Source of the DNA: Lithospermum erythrorhizon
Taxonomy: Eukaryota; Streptophyta; Magnoliopsida; Boraginales; Boraginaceae
Assembly: GCA_019722365.1 (NCBI GenBank)
Contig: JADFUC010001892.1
Span: 124,001 to 188,000 of the forward strand
DNA length: 64,000 nt
Reading direction: 5' to 3'
The notes below the pieces were generated by a model, which was given only the letters and a program-made list of their open reading frames with translations, ran no database searches and was not told the DNA's origin. Numbering within the stretch: position 1 is the first letter of the stretch; each line of letters starts with the position of its first letter. Positions 1-12,310 of this stretch are shown here, piece by piece. The position numbers were made by a program, and so were the translations under genes.

Positions 1-2146
1 CTCCTTTGAATGTTTTGGATTGCTTTCACATGCATCTACCAACTTAGCAGGTTTATCGACATTTTGTTCCCCATATAATTGAATGACTTTAATCTATTTA
101 TACTAATTTACATAAAGGGGTAAACTAGTCCTATAAATAAAGTGGAAACTCAATATCTATGTAGTATATATAGCTAAAGGACATTGATAACAGTCAAAAT
201 TAATTAATTTCAAACACTTTGAGGCATGTATGAAACAACCATCCAATAAAACAATGACCGAGTCGAGTGTGTGGCGGCTATGTTACTTCTAAAAATACCT
301 GCATTTTAAAAAAACGCCAGTACGCGAATAATGCGTATAATTCAATTATTAAGCAGAAATTACGTTAAAAAAAAAACTGAAAAGTTTTATTAAAAACTAC
401 TTTTAAACGCATTTATTACTAAGTATAAAACGACATTTTAAAAGGACGGGATCAAAAATACGGAAATATAACTTACTATTTTTACATTAATTTGTATATT
501 AATAATTGCCAACTTTAATTTATAAAACAACCATTTTTCGTAATTAAAGGAAAGAAAGATCTTTGATAATTTTCAAATTATTTAATAAATATCTATTTAA
601 AATAATTTATTTAAACTATATACGAATTTTCTATCATTAACTTAAAAATATCAATCCAAAGTTTAAAAATTATTAATCTACTAAATAAATCATCATCATC
701 TAAATAAATATATTCCACAAAATTATATTTGGGATCCACATACTGCAGACTCATTCCACTGTCAATGTGCCAGATCAACATTATTGACTCCAAATCTCGA
801 GCTTCTAATTATTCATATTTCTCCATTGCTATTGTATTCATACTAAATAATAACATAGTCAAATATGTCTAACATTTCATGAGTCACCCTATTTCTCTTC
901 TTTATTTGTGCAACTTCAAAATTCGGATAAATGATTTTGATAAAAAAAAATCGTTTTTTTTAGTATATTTTAGTTAAGGATGAAAAACGGGTTTTTTTAC
1001 TCAAAAATACGTACGTACATATTTTATACGATAACATTATAAAAATGAGTTTTCTACACCAAGATAATGAGGGTAATGATTTTATACGCTGCATTTCATT
1101 TAACAAGGGTGCGAGTGCATGGTCGGTTTAGGAAATGGGGACAGTGGAAATATAGCAACCCTGGAACTAGGGAGGCATATGGGAACGGGTCCTATTGAAA
1201 AATTAAATTTTAGTATTCGTTCTTTCCAAAAAATTTTAGCGGTTTACCAACTAAATTTTTATGTCATTTATTTTTCTTGTAACGACATCTGGCCATTCTT
1301 ACATAAAAATCTTGATTCACAAGTAGTTAGTCGGCTATAGTGACCGAGGGGTTAAGGGAGAATTCTTTCTTTTAATTTTTATTTTTGGTTTGAAATTACC
1401 CATGGAAATACCTTGGCCACTCGTGTTAGCGTATTAGCGGGAACTTTTAATCATGATCAAAATACATTTTGAAATATGAGTGATTATATGGTATTTTTTG
1501 AATGTGTCATGAAATGACGAATGGCGGCAAATATGTATAATCATGTATTTAATTATTTTTATTTTTTGAGATGAATCTTTCATTAATAATAACTTTTTAA
1601 TTATATTTAGAAAAAATACAATAAATAATATTGTAGAAATTTATTTTAAAAATTCAATTATTTATTTATGTATTACAATGGAAGTCTTTCTTAACGGTTT
1701 CGTTACATTTACATGAACTTTTATTAAGTGACATTCTTAATAAAGGCAGACGACTGGTTTGAACTAATAATTTATTAATGTAATAGGTTGTTGTTGAACT
1801 CATTGTCTATTTAGTTTCATATATTGAGATTAAGTTACAGTTTAAATCCTATATAATTATATTATTACAGATTAATCTTTGAAATAGGATAATTATTAAT
1901 CTTCGAATAGGACTAACCATAGACAGTACATCTTTATTCTTTATACTTGCACATAGAAACAAGCAAGAAGCGTACATATTCAAAATCCAGTTGAACACAA
2001 AGGAAACTAGAAAGCTATATGGAACAACCAAAAGATAAACACACTCCACACTTTATATCAAGATGAAACAAACAACAAAACATGGGGAAATACATTTCTT
2101 GTTGCAACTTAGCTTCTGGATCTGCTTACATACAACAAGATTTCAT
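1..2146. other. Intergenic, no gene seen
   Basis: AT-rich spacer with many A and T runs. The open frames here are short, have no codon or motif character and no splice context that would join them. I saw no RNA gene and no transposon ends. Confidence 0.6.
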
Positions 2147-2446
2147 CTAATTCCAGCATGCAGTCCCCTCCCCCCTTCGACGATTCGACAAGAATGCAGT
2201 TGTTTCACAAGAAACATGTACCTTGCTTCCTGTCAAACTAATCATCTTATCAATGTAAGCATCATGGATCCCAACTATTACCTTGATAGGGGACACAAGC
2301 TTGAAGCATGGAAATCTTGAAGCTCCTCTTGTTTTCTTACCTAGCTTAATGATCCTCACTTTCTTGATTTTTCTATTCGAATCCTCGAGGCGTATGTACT
2401 TCCTCCTCCAGCATCTGCTTCTGTGATCAGGGTATTCAATATCCAT
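2147..2446 (-). CDS. Small hypothetical basic protein (99 aa)
   Basis: A single-exon frame of 99 residues starting at an ATG at 2446. It is strongly basic in its first half (RSRCWRRKYIRLEDSNRKIKKVR), followed by KLGKKTRGASRFPCFKLVSP and a segment IKVIVGIHDAYIDKMISLTG. That layout (Arg/Lys-rich start, then an amphipathic stretch ending in DAY..MISLTG) resembles small uncharacterised plant proteins I know only in general terms, so the resemblance is an inference. It lies about 1.2 kb beyond the stop codon of the phosphatase gene, on the same strand, and could instead be a fortuitous frame. No signal peptide or membrane segment is evident. No function is assigned. Confidence 0.4.
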   Translation of the reverse strand: MDIEYPDHRSRCWRRKYIRLEDSNRKIKKVRIIKLGKKTRGASRFPCFKLVSPIKVIVGIHDAYIDKMISLTGSKVHVSCETTAFLSNRRRGEGTACWN

Positions 2447-2995
2447 TTCTCAGAATAAAGAGGAGCAATGGTTCACTTTAGGGAGGTTGCCAGTGGTAGA
2501 ATATCAATAAGTTTTAAGGCCATCATATAGAAGATGCCCAACTTTTAAAATGGTCCTAATATATTCAATTTGGCAATTAAAATAGACAACAGCCTTGTAC
2601 CAACACTGAAAGCCCTGTTAGGAAAAATTATGATCCTTTTCTCCTCATATTTAACATGGATGTCAATATTGAGTGGTTGACTACAGACACACACCCTCTC
2701 TTTCTTGAGGAATGTCAAATGAGTAAATTACAGGAACAAGAAGTCAACAAGGATGATAAGATAGAGATATGGATGCCAACTACTTTAGCTATATTTATTG
2801 GGTATTACATCAAATGTGGATGTTACATTTGCACAATTACATGGTATCAACTTTATTTTCTTATCTCATGCTTTGATAATTATAATACTATTTTAGGTAC
2901 TGAGACATTGATATGTAAAAAGTTTCCACAAGTAGATTTCAACAACAAAGAACACACTAGACAAATTTATACAGCTACTAAAGAATCGAAGGAAC
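2447..2995. other. Spacer, no gene seen
   Basis: AT-rich sequence between the small hypothetical frame and the LINE scrap. A plus-strand frame from 2656 to 3225 crosses it but has no recognisable domain, and it overlaps the LINE-derived sequence antisense. Confidence 0.5.
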
Positions 2996-3199
2996 CTATC
3001 TCCTATCAAACACGGAGTACAACCACTTCCTCAAAGGTAGCATGCCCAAAATCCTCCTCCAAACCATTCCAGAGAATTCACAAGCAAAAAAAGAAGATGT
3101 TACCAGCTCTCGAAACTCGAAACCATCACACAATAAGCATTTGGTATCAATTAGTGATGAATAATCCAATTTCCTTAAATCTTGAAGGTTTCTCAGCAA
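2996..3199 (-). pseudogene. LINE zinc-binding (zf-RVT) domain remnant
   Basis: A minus-strand frame of 67 residues contains CLLCDGFEFRELVTSSFFAC followed by EFSGMVWRRIL. The order C-x2-C, then FF-x-C and F-S-x-x-VW, is the signature of the zinc-binding domain at the C-terminus of plant LINE reverse transcriptases (zf-RVT). The usual histidine before the FF is not clear. Nothing of the polymerase core is visible around it, so this is a short relic, sitting in the 3' flank of the phosphatase gene. Confidence 0.65.
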
Positions 3200-3671
3200 G
3201 GTCCTTATTTCTTTTTATTTTATGAACATTCAAGATGCCCCTTTCGCCATGCATAATCTGAGTGGAAGGAGAAAGAAGTTCATTACAGCATCAGTAACTC
3301 GTATTAAAGTAATCAAACGAAAGAATTTGTTAGAAGTCAGGTAGAGTAGGATCTTCTTGAGATCATTCACTCTATATGTCAAATTGAAATGGACTGGCTA
3401 TTATCCTAAACAGGAGCAATCGTGCCTTCAAGAATAAAATTATGACTTCGCAAGAAGAAGAATCAAAAGAAGAAGAGAACTCATCAGCATTCAGTATATT
3501 GTCTTGGTTTCGGTTCTATTTTCCAACGACATAAAAAGACAGTTCAGAAGCTGATCTCTGGCTGAAAATGAAATCAAGAAATGCCTTATCTACTCCATAT
3601 TTACCATGTGCGTGCTACAACTGAAAAAATAAAAATAAAGAAAGAAAAGAAAACACTAGATGTTTGAAGTT

Positions 3672-6499
3672 TCAGTTACTGCCACGCTCCAGATCACCGG
3701 AAGATGAGTAGTCTGGATTACTGTGATTTGGAGGCACAAATGCAGTGTTAGCTATTGCAGGTCTTTGAACCAGTGATTGAGCCCCCATGGTATGCAAATT
3801 GAAGCCATTCATCATGTTTCCCTCCTGTGGATTAGTACTTGATTCCGCCAGGGCTCGGAAGTATGCATACGGACCCCAACCTGGAAATTCCATCGATATA
3901 GTTCAGTAAGATTGAAAGAATAACTGGAAATTCATATTTATCCATAATAAACACACACTTCAATGTTACTCGATGGTTAAAATGATTAAATATATTCGGA
4001 ACACTATTGCAAGGTCCCTATGAAATAGCAGCAATGCAAGCGTGTACTTACTGGACACTCGGTAAATAAATAAGATATTGAGTCTTACACTCATTGTGAT
4101 ATGGAGGTGGGAAAAACTGCAGATAACAAAATGTTGCCACTGAAAGTCCTGTATGAGAACAAACATAATAAAGAGTAAACTTTTATTTCATTCATTCATT
4201 CACATAGAACAAGTGATATATGAAGCCGACTGACCTATTAGTCCTCCTGCAAATACATCTTGCCAATGATGCCAGTAATCATCCACACGGGAGACACCAA
4301 CTAAAGCAGCAAAAAGGAGGTGAGAAAGATTGCAAAGTTTCATAAAGAACCAAACCAGCAAACGACCCTAAATTAAAACAAGAAGATTTAGATTCTGCGT
4401 TATAACTTGGGAGAAAATGAGATAAGCGTCTATCCTTCATTCCCAGGAGTTACTTACATGAAGTATGCCCACTAGGGAAACTCTTATGTCCTTCCCTAAT
4501 ATCACTCTCCTTGCCAGTGCAAATCACATTACCCAGAGTATCATAGTTCTGAAAGTACAAAAGGGACGAAAGTGTTAAGACTCAAGAAGTACAAGAAATA
4601 AATATGTATCTCGAGTTGATTGCAATTGCCAACTTTATCAACATCTTTGATAAACACATAGACACATTGCTAACAAAGATGAGACACTCTGAATGGAAAA
4701 TAATTTATAAGAATCAACAACTGAAAACTGAATCCCTTGGCAGCATAAATCATGAACAGTAACTCACTAAGCTTCTTAGACATTGACGACATAGATCCAT
4801 TACAAAGCATAAATTAAAAATGACATAATAATGTGAATTTTTTTCGCAACTAAACTAATCATATGCTGTCGTCACCAATAAAAAATAATAAAATGGATGA
4901 CCACGAAAACAGAAAGTTAAGAAGGTAGTACATCTTTTCCGTCAGGAAAGCATCGCCAGAAAAAATTAGGCCGAGGTCGGCCAGTAGCAATCTTTATTGA
5001 ATCTGTGATAACTCCAGTTATCAATACTGCAAATGCAAGGCCTGCAATAATTTCAAGAAGAAACACTTGTCAGCCAGTTTTCAGTCCATTAACATATCAT
5101 TAAATATAGAATGGAAGTTATTAAGAAGAAAGATCAATAACGAATTTCCAAGAAAGATAAATTAAAAACTAGAAAATGATTATTATTATTACCTAGTATG
5201 GCATGGTGCATATCATAAACGTCTCTTCTACGAAGATAAATGAAGATGAAAATTGCAATGGGCAACAAAACTGCATATATCTGATCGGGAAATTTTGACA
5301 GAGAAATTAATTGTTGATTGAGCACTCATAACAATACTTGAGAAAATACTAATACACCAACAATAACCTGCAATGCAGTAACTCAAAGTTGCCTCTAATA
5401 GGTACATACCATATTCTTGCCAATTGATAATTAAAGAAAAGACAAAAGGAAATCAACATTTGCAGACTGTTATAACTATTTGAGTTGTTGTCCATATTCC
5501 AGGAGTAATACTATTTCTGGTTAGAATCTCAATTAGGACGGAGAGTATTATCCTTTGTGGTTACAAGAAAATGATGGAATTATTACGATTTCTCATAAAT
5601 GAATCTAAATGTTTAAGGTACTCACAGGAACAGACCAAACCGGAACTGTGTTGTCATTGAAGGGGTATTTGAGGTCATCCATCATATCCCTCCCAACAAA
5701 ACGATAAAATGGGTGTATGATATTGAGCACGATCTCTATGGCGCCTAATAGAATCAATATAAGCCAATCATGCCGATGAGTCCTTGCAACTTTCTTTCCA
5801 TGGGACTTCATATAATGTCTAACACCAAGCTCAATTTCCCTTTCTCCGGGCTGTTTGAGAAAGAAAAGTATCCGTGTGTAAATAAATGCAAAAGCAAACC
5901 AACCAGCAGTAAAAAAACAGTATATCTCCTTTTCCAGTAAGAGGCATTTGCAAGTTCAAGTGTCTAGCAATTATCTCACATACAAGCTCATGTTTTCCTC
6001 GATTGATTGGTACAGTAGAATAATACTTCCTCTTATCTAAATAATGGCAACTAATATGATGGCTCTTCAACATTTTCAAGTTCGAATATTAACATTTTTC
6101 CTTGTTCTAGCTCTAATCTCACTCCCTAGTCACTACCAATCTGCCTACTTGGTCGTTTTCGGTAGTATCATATAACTAATCATATCTACCAGAAAAACTG
6201 GTTGACACAATCATTTTGATCAAAATTGGAACATAATATGTAATGTTACCAACTCCACAGCAACAATTTCCATGAAACAATGGTAGATATGCTTGGTTTT
6301 TTTTAAGTAAAAAATATTACTGAATCAGAATTGTGATTTCAATATTTAGCATAACCAAACAAGATGTTACCATTCTTCTTATAACAATAATTATAGAAAC
6401 ATCAGATCATAGAGATTATATCAATACAGGAAACATATCAAAGGAACAAGAAGATCATCAAACCTGAAACATATTCCTATAGAAGTTCATCCAAGCCAT
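3672..6499 (-). CDS. LPP: Lipid phosphate phosphatase (PAP2 family), exon 6 damaged
   Basis: Membrane phosphatase that removes phosphate from phosphatidic acid and related lipid phosphates. It belongs to the plant LPP1/LPP2/LPP3 group, with a core of six membrane helices. Eight exons can be placed with GT-AG borders: 6499-6464, 5850-5626, 5280-5193, 5041-4932, 4548-4458, 4367-4235, 4148-4089, 3880-3672. The start gives [12 protein letters not shown], then exon 2 begins [13 protein letters not shown] and continues to [27 protein letters not shown] and [14 protein letters not shown]. Exon 4 carries catalytic motif 1 (KIATGRPRP). Exon 5 carries motif 2 ([11 protein letters not shown]). Exon 6 carries motif 3 ([12 protein letters not shown]). 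Exon 8 gives WGPYAYF and a polar tail. Phases agree at every junction except inside exon 6, where part of the family sequence between motifs 2 and 3 is missing and the frame shifts. The exon 7/8 junction gives ECWGPY where the family usually has EGWGPY. Identity is sure; function of this copy is uncertain. Confidence 0.9.
4235..4367 (-). other. Damaged exon 6 of the LPP gene
   Basis: The exon opens correctly after a TTTAG acceptor with the codons for W-S-F-A-G-L and closes with [20 protein letters not shown] before GTCAGT. Only about 9 bases separate the FAGL codons from a segment readable as K-L-C, where family members have about 20 residues (end of one helix plus a cytosolic loop). The opening frame reads into TGA before the SRVDDYW motif. 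A second AG, at a pyrimidine-rich stretch ending TGCTTTAG just before TTGGTGTC, would restore frame if used as acceptor, but would drop a membrane helix. Confidence 0.75.
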
Positions 6500-7600
6500 G
6501 ATCTTTAGAGTCAAAACTATGAGTTAAACAATATAACAAGATAATTAATTTAAGATTAGAAAACCATCTTATTGAAGAGTAAAAAAAATAAAAAATAAAG
6601 AATGTTAAGCTGGAAAGAAAATGACATTTTAAAAAGAACATGAACATTATGAGTTGACTTGGTGCCAAAAAACACAACTTTATTCAGTACTATATTCTAA
6701 AGAAATGTACAATAAAAAAGAAAGTGTTTCAATAGTATTATGTTGTCCACATAGAAATAATGCAGAAAATATACCTCTTTTGATGATCTTTTGTGTAAAA
6801 TAACAGAAGAATCTTGGATAGAATATTATCAATAACAGATTCACCAACTAACTCCTTTGCTTAAGACAGCCTTGAATTGAAGTGAAAGTTAAGGGGGGAA
6901 AAACATAAGACTTGAAGAATATAAGAAGAAAATTCTAATGCAAAGAAACCAATTTGAAGTAATAGGGCTTGTAGTTGCATAAAGAGCTTAACTAGTCTTG
7001 TTATATTTTTGTGTGACATTTCATTAATATCATATAATACCATCTATTTCATTTTTTAATTTTTGTTAAATTTTAAAAATAAATAACATATATACCACAA
7101 TTTTAACGAAATTTTCATATAAAATGTAATAGATTATTTATTTCCCTAAACTGAATAGGTTAGAATTTAATTTCAAATTTTCACATTTAAGTTGGTCAAA
7201 TATGTTGCACAATAAATGACAGGACCGTGTGGGGTCTCAATAATTTGACCATCTAGCCATCTGAGAGAGGGGGGGAGGGGTCCGGATTCTTGTTTTGAGT
7301 GGTTGTCGTTTGATGGGTTTAGGTGAATATCTTCTGGAAAAAAAATTATGAGAGGCGAAGCAATGAAGCTTATTCTAACAGGCGGGGGGTGGGTGGGTTC
7401 CCTGGATGATACCAAATGTGGCTCCATTCTTGATTTTTTGTGGGTATTTTTATTCGATGTTGGTAGCCTGTTAATTTATTGCATTGAATCAGTAGTATTG
7501 AATTGTTGACTTCCCCCTATTCATTGATAATAATATTTCACTTCATAATGTAATAATGAATTAACAATAATAAAGACATTTTTTTACCAAACGAAACAAC
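6500..7600 (-). other. Upstream region of the LPP gene
   Basis: This should hold the 5' untranslated region and promoter of the minus-strand phosphatase gene. It is AT-rich up to about 7.2 kb, then has a short G-rich patch near 7270 and 7380. I could not identify a convincing TATA box or transcription start, and no other gene is seen. Confidence 0.4.
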
Positions 7601-7699
7601 ACCGTATTCGCCCATTTGAATATCGCACCTCCACGTGAATCGGGCCGGTAATCTACAAAGTAGGAAATTAATCGGCACTTCAATGCCTTCCATGTGATA

Positions 7700-8179
7700 T
7701 GGATCGATCAATACAAAGCTCAATTAAAATACTAACGAATACTATCGAATAACTTATCGCTTATTCATCAATTTCAATCATGAATCGATTAAACTGCAGC
7801 TTTTTAACCAATCGGGATGCTCATCAATATATATTCATCAAATAGTATAAATACGAGAGATACATCTCTCAATATACAAGTCTCATTTAATTTCACGATT
7901 TAAATATAATACAAATATCACCGATGCTACAAGGACCTTCTGCGCTCAAATAATAAGAGCTTGTATAATAATAATAATAATTGACCAATTATTATTATAA
8001 CGATTAACGAAGAAGATCTAAAGAATCTCATAACCCTTAAATTATCAATGAACCCACACTGGGCATACAATACAAGCTAACACTAAAGCTCTAAGAATCA
8101 CATTTAACCAACCCTAGAAATCTAATCACACAATTGTCGCAACAAAGATAATAAAAGTGAATCACTCTATCGATTTCCA
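7700..8179 (-). repeat. Inverted partial LTR of the E1 family
   Basis: Read on the minus strand this begins TGGAAATCGATAGAGTGATT at 8179 and follows the 5' part of the E1 LTRs. Shared blocks include the TTATTATTATA stretch around 7965-8000 and, on the plus strand, CACATTTAACCAACCC near 8101. Its inner part resembles LTR3 (40.85-41.0 kb) more than LTR1. It fades out near 7.7 kb and abuts Tat gag-like sequence at 8180. It is a truncated copy in opposite orientation to the main array. Confidence 0.7.
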
Positions 8180-8734
8180 CCACCGCCACCTGAAGACCAT
8201 GCATCGTCATGTGACTTCATGTGGACGCTCTCTCATGGAGGTTCCTGAAAGCATCCATCGCGGGCGGAACAAAGACGGTGAGGAGTTAATGAATATAAAA
8301 CGTAAGTAAGCAGACACCGCGAGACTATTCCAATCGATTCTGCAGGAGTTTCACCAACATACCGGCCACCAAGCAGGCGGGTGCACCACTTTCTATCATG
8401 GTTTGGCAGCTGACTATCAAGAGAGGTCAGTAATGGAACCCATGACCACCGCATTATCACCGGCCCAACTAATGATTAAATACATAAAGTCGGCAAGCCA
8501 AGAATCGTCAAGCGACACCGAGAAATGCTCAAGGAACAACCGGTGTCTCCCTAAACAAAACTGCATGACAAAAGCCATGCAGCAACCCAAAAAAAAGAGC
8601 ATTCCTGTGACCACCTAGTGGGAAGATTACGGAGCACCATAAGAATAACAAGTGCCAAGAGCGACGCCCAGACAATTGAGCATGACGCCCCGCCGAACCC
8701 TAAAAATGAGGTCTCACCCAAAACCGGGGTACCC

Positions 8735-8850
8735 AAAGCAATTTCCGTGAGTATCACAAGGATCATGGTCACGACACCGACGACATGAAGCCAAGGCCGA
8801 AATGAGGGAAACTCATTCGGCAAGCATCTGGTGAGTTCATGTAATACTCC
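8735..8850 (+). pseudogene. Tat-type gag C-terminus
   Basis: The plus strand around 8742-8790 reads FREYHKDHGHDTDDM, matching the Y-H-x-D-H-G-H-D-T-D/E signature that ends gag in Tat elements. Remnants of the following K-AE...LI...GHL...F block appear up to 8840. The expected cysteine after DD is replaced and the frame breaks, so no capsid protein can be made. Confidence 0.7.
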
Positions 8851-10159
8851 CCAAGAACTGCACGGACCTCACCGAGAATGGAAAGCAAAGGAGTCGGCCC
8901 GACGGCAAGCAGGCGTATCGATACCATCTCCGAGGATCGCGCGAGGAGTGGCATACTCTCCACCCCCAAAAGCACACGCAAGCAGTACTACGTATAAAGC
9001 TCGCACCAATGCACAACATAGATAAGGATAAAATTCTCCTCAAGAGGAGTCGAGGATCGTGGACACCTCACGACGATCCCCCTATAATCACCCAAAGCAC
9101 GAAGCAGCACTGTCAGCGGACACAGGGAGCCTCTGCTGGATATCTCTTGTATTTGGGGCGATGACTACCGAAAGTTACCCCGAAACCTTTTAAACCGTCG
9201 ACGCTCACCTGGCTTCACAGACACCGTATATCCCGCTTTTTTGGGATAACAGACTGACTCCATAGCTGGCAGTTCTCAAGAACTATGACGGCAGCAGGCC
9301 CTCACTGGCTGCCGATATATCCCACCTCATACAAAGGCTCATCACACCAATCCTCATGTACTGGTGAGCAATCATTTCCTCCACTCCATTTGGAAGACAG
9401 AAATTTCCAACCACGGGAAGAGCGGGCAGAGTCGGGGGACTTAAAAGTATTCGAGCTCATACGCTTATCCGCACTCTAGAAAGTCTCTGCATAACCAATT
9501 TAACAAGAGACATCTAAGAATCCTCCGTAAATAATGAACAGAAGACTCCCAAATGTAAGAAGCCGAACAACTCTCCAAAGAAAAGAGAAAATAAGGCGAC
9601 GCCTCACGAAGATCCCCGAGGTTGTCTCCCAAGGAAAACAACCAGAAAATAGTTCGACAGAACACAAACAATCACAGCATCGAAGTTTGCTGGATAAAAC
9701 TCCCGTAAAAAGTATGAAGCAGGTTCGCATTTGCTCTCAAGAGTTACGCCCGATTCGATACCAAAATAGCCCTACACCAACTACGCGGATAATCGCATTA
9801 CAAGTCTATCAAGCAAAAGAAAAGAATTTCTCCAAGAAAGAATCAAGCTATCCGGTAGTTAAGCTGGACGAACCGAGCAAAGTGTAGTGGCCATCCGAGA
9901 ATCAGCCTCGAGCTGATCGCCAATGTGGCCGGTCGTTAAACGAATGCAAGCGGAGAACGGTAGACCCACTTCACCAACCTCACAAGTGCTCGGCCTATTA
10001 ATTACTCCCGCTACCTCGCTTGGGAAGATCGCGTACGGAGCCAGTGATACGAGGTTTTGACTTCTAGACGCCTCCCCGAGGGTATCATCAAATACTGAAA
10101 ATCCACCAAGAAAAACAAACCCTATCACGGAGTACGGGTCAGACAAGACGCGACGCCTG

Positions 10160-10560
10160 GGTCAAAACGCCGGGGCTATATATCAAAGGACGCGAATCGT
10201 ATCTTCTATAAATTAAGTAAACATGGAAATCTACGAGACATGTCGATCAAAAGCAAAGAGAGCTTATGAAAGACACAGTAACTCGAGACCTCGAAAGACA
10301 AGGCAAGCTCGCCATGATTAACCTAGATGTTGTCATTCGGGATGACCCTGGGAAATTGGGACAGTCGTAGCCAGGCATAGAACCTAATCCCGACAAAATT
10401 AAGGCCAAGACAAATGTGCTCCAACCTCTTACAGAAGTCAGAAAGTATTAGTAGGTGTCTCTTGTGGGCTCAATCGATTCATATCTCTATTCGGCAGGTG
10501 AACCTACCCTTTTCTAAAAACCGAGACAAAGCTCTTCCCAAGAAGTTAATCTGCCGGGAG
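10160..10560 (+). pseudogene. Tat-type reverse transcriptase, C-terminal part
   Basis: Short in-order blocks match the end of a Ty3/gypsy reverse transcriptase. MEIY is followed after a small deletion by an M-S-I-K-S-K-like stretch near 10224-10260, where the catalytic aspartate pair belongs. GIEPNPDKIKA lies near 10380-10405, and a NRFIS-like stretch near 10470-10490 leads into the RNase H connection. The active-site codons are disrupted, so the polymerase is dead as written. Confidence 0.65.
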
Positions 10561-12094
10561 GAAGAACGTACAAAGCATTTCCGACTAATTAAAGCATACC
10601 CGACATCTCCAAAGATATCGATCGTAATCTCGAAGGGAATTTAGGAATTACGCTATACTTAGCCATATCCGGCGGGCAAGAAGAATACTGGGCCATGTTG
10701 TACAGACAAATCTCGTAAGCCCATCTTACTACAGTCACAAAGGCTCACTTTAATTCTAAGAAAACCACTCGACAATGTCTACGCTGGCTCAAGCTACCCG
10801 GCTAGAAACTCAAGGCCTATTTTGAAAACCACCCTATGTTGGCCAAGCTGGCTGCAGTTGTACCCCTCGAAGAATACTTTCCAATCCAAAGACAAACTGA
10901 AGGCCTTCACGGCACATAAGAGCTATGAGTTTGAGATCACTTTCCCACCTAGAATCGGGAATAAAGCCTGCCGTCGATTGCCACGGAGCGCTACCTGACC
11001 CAGCTGGGAGAGACCGAAACTACGCCGACGCCTCGTGAGTAGCCCTCGACGTTATACATGACGGAGCCAAGAACCCGAAAGTGGCAAAAGTGTGGATCTT
11101 AATTCGGGACCGTAGGGCAACTTTCAATACGCTGCTAAGATTTTACCAATGCCACCAATAACGGTTCGGCCACGGCTACGGCGACGTGTTATCGTTAGCT
11201 TAAAATCTGTGTGGGTAACCCAACCCGGTTAAAGGGGACTGTCGGTGATTGAACAACCGGAGATCAGTGAGTCGTTAACGAACCCGAGAAGTACCTAAGG
11301 CCACGAACATTGTCTCTAAAGTTTACTACGTGGTCTTTTCAAGATATACCCGAGGAGAAACGGTACTGGGACCATCTATCTCGACTGCTACCACTTATTA
11401 CGGTGATATTCTCCTAGGCTGCTCATATCAATACCTGAAAAGCCCATTCACGAAGAAACACTAACGTATTCCCCGCGGGGAAGAAAGGGAAGATCAAGGC
11501 AGCCCCCATAGTCACGCTTAAGCACGAGTCGCCTTTGAGACAAGCGTCGAGGCTCGGAAATTGCAAAACAGAAGTTATAAATTCCAAATGTTCCAAGGGG
11601 AGTTATATAAAACTTCCCATCTGGGACCCTTGCTATTTTGCATCCCTGAAGATAAAATCCAACAAACTCGCTTAAAGTTCACGAGGGAGATCATGACATC
11701 ATATCTGGGAAAATTCCTGCCCCAAAAATTACCCGAGTATTTATTTCCGCCCACACTCGCCTAACCACTCCCCAGAGCACGGATGCATTCTTTCCAAAAG
11801 ACGGGCGCCCAAAGACAACCGGTAGGAAATGATTCGGTCCTTTGTCCCATACCGCTTCGCACGCGGCATCGACATTTCAAAGTATTAATTTGTAGCTCTC
11901 GCAACCAAATACACAAAGACGCGTGGTAACCGTGGACTATTTCAAGTAGTCGGTAAAACCATGCCCCCTCAGCGAGCATTACCGGGCCAAGATATCAAGA
12001 ATTCATATGGTGTTAACATCATTACTACTACGGGATACCAAAAATATCAGTATCCCATAACGGTTCTCGCCTGACGCTTTCTACTGTGACACGT

Positions 12095-12310
12095 GTAAAC
12101 ATTTCGATAGAACATCGTTTGTACCAAAGATGTTACCCCCAAGCCAACGGACAGCGGAAGTCATGCGAACATGACCATTTTCAAGGAATAAAGAAAATCT
12201 CCTGTAGTCTGGATGACCGCACGGTGAACTCCCAGTACGAAGCCCTTCCGTCTTACCGAACCACCTCTCCAATGCCACTTTATAGACCCCTTCACCCAAG
12301 ATTCTAAGTA
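12095..12310 (+). pseudogene. Tat-type integrase core fragment
   Basis: The frame reads YPQANGQRKSCEHDHFQGIKK, close to the H-P-Q-A-N-G-Q...N..I..GLKK block that follows the catalytic glutamate region of Ty3/gypsy integrases. Farther on is SYRTTSPMP, matching the AYRTTP block. It marks the 3' end of pol and fixes the plus orientation of this element. Confidence 0.7.

Noticed and set aside
2656..3225. 189-residue plus-strand open frame
   Set aside because: It runs antisense to the LINE zf-RVT remnant in its second half and has no domain of its own; its length is probably chance.
8551..8823. Minus-strand frame with hydrophobic segments
   Set aside because: It is antisense to the Tat gag motif; hydrophobicity comes from reverse-complemented GC-rich codons.
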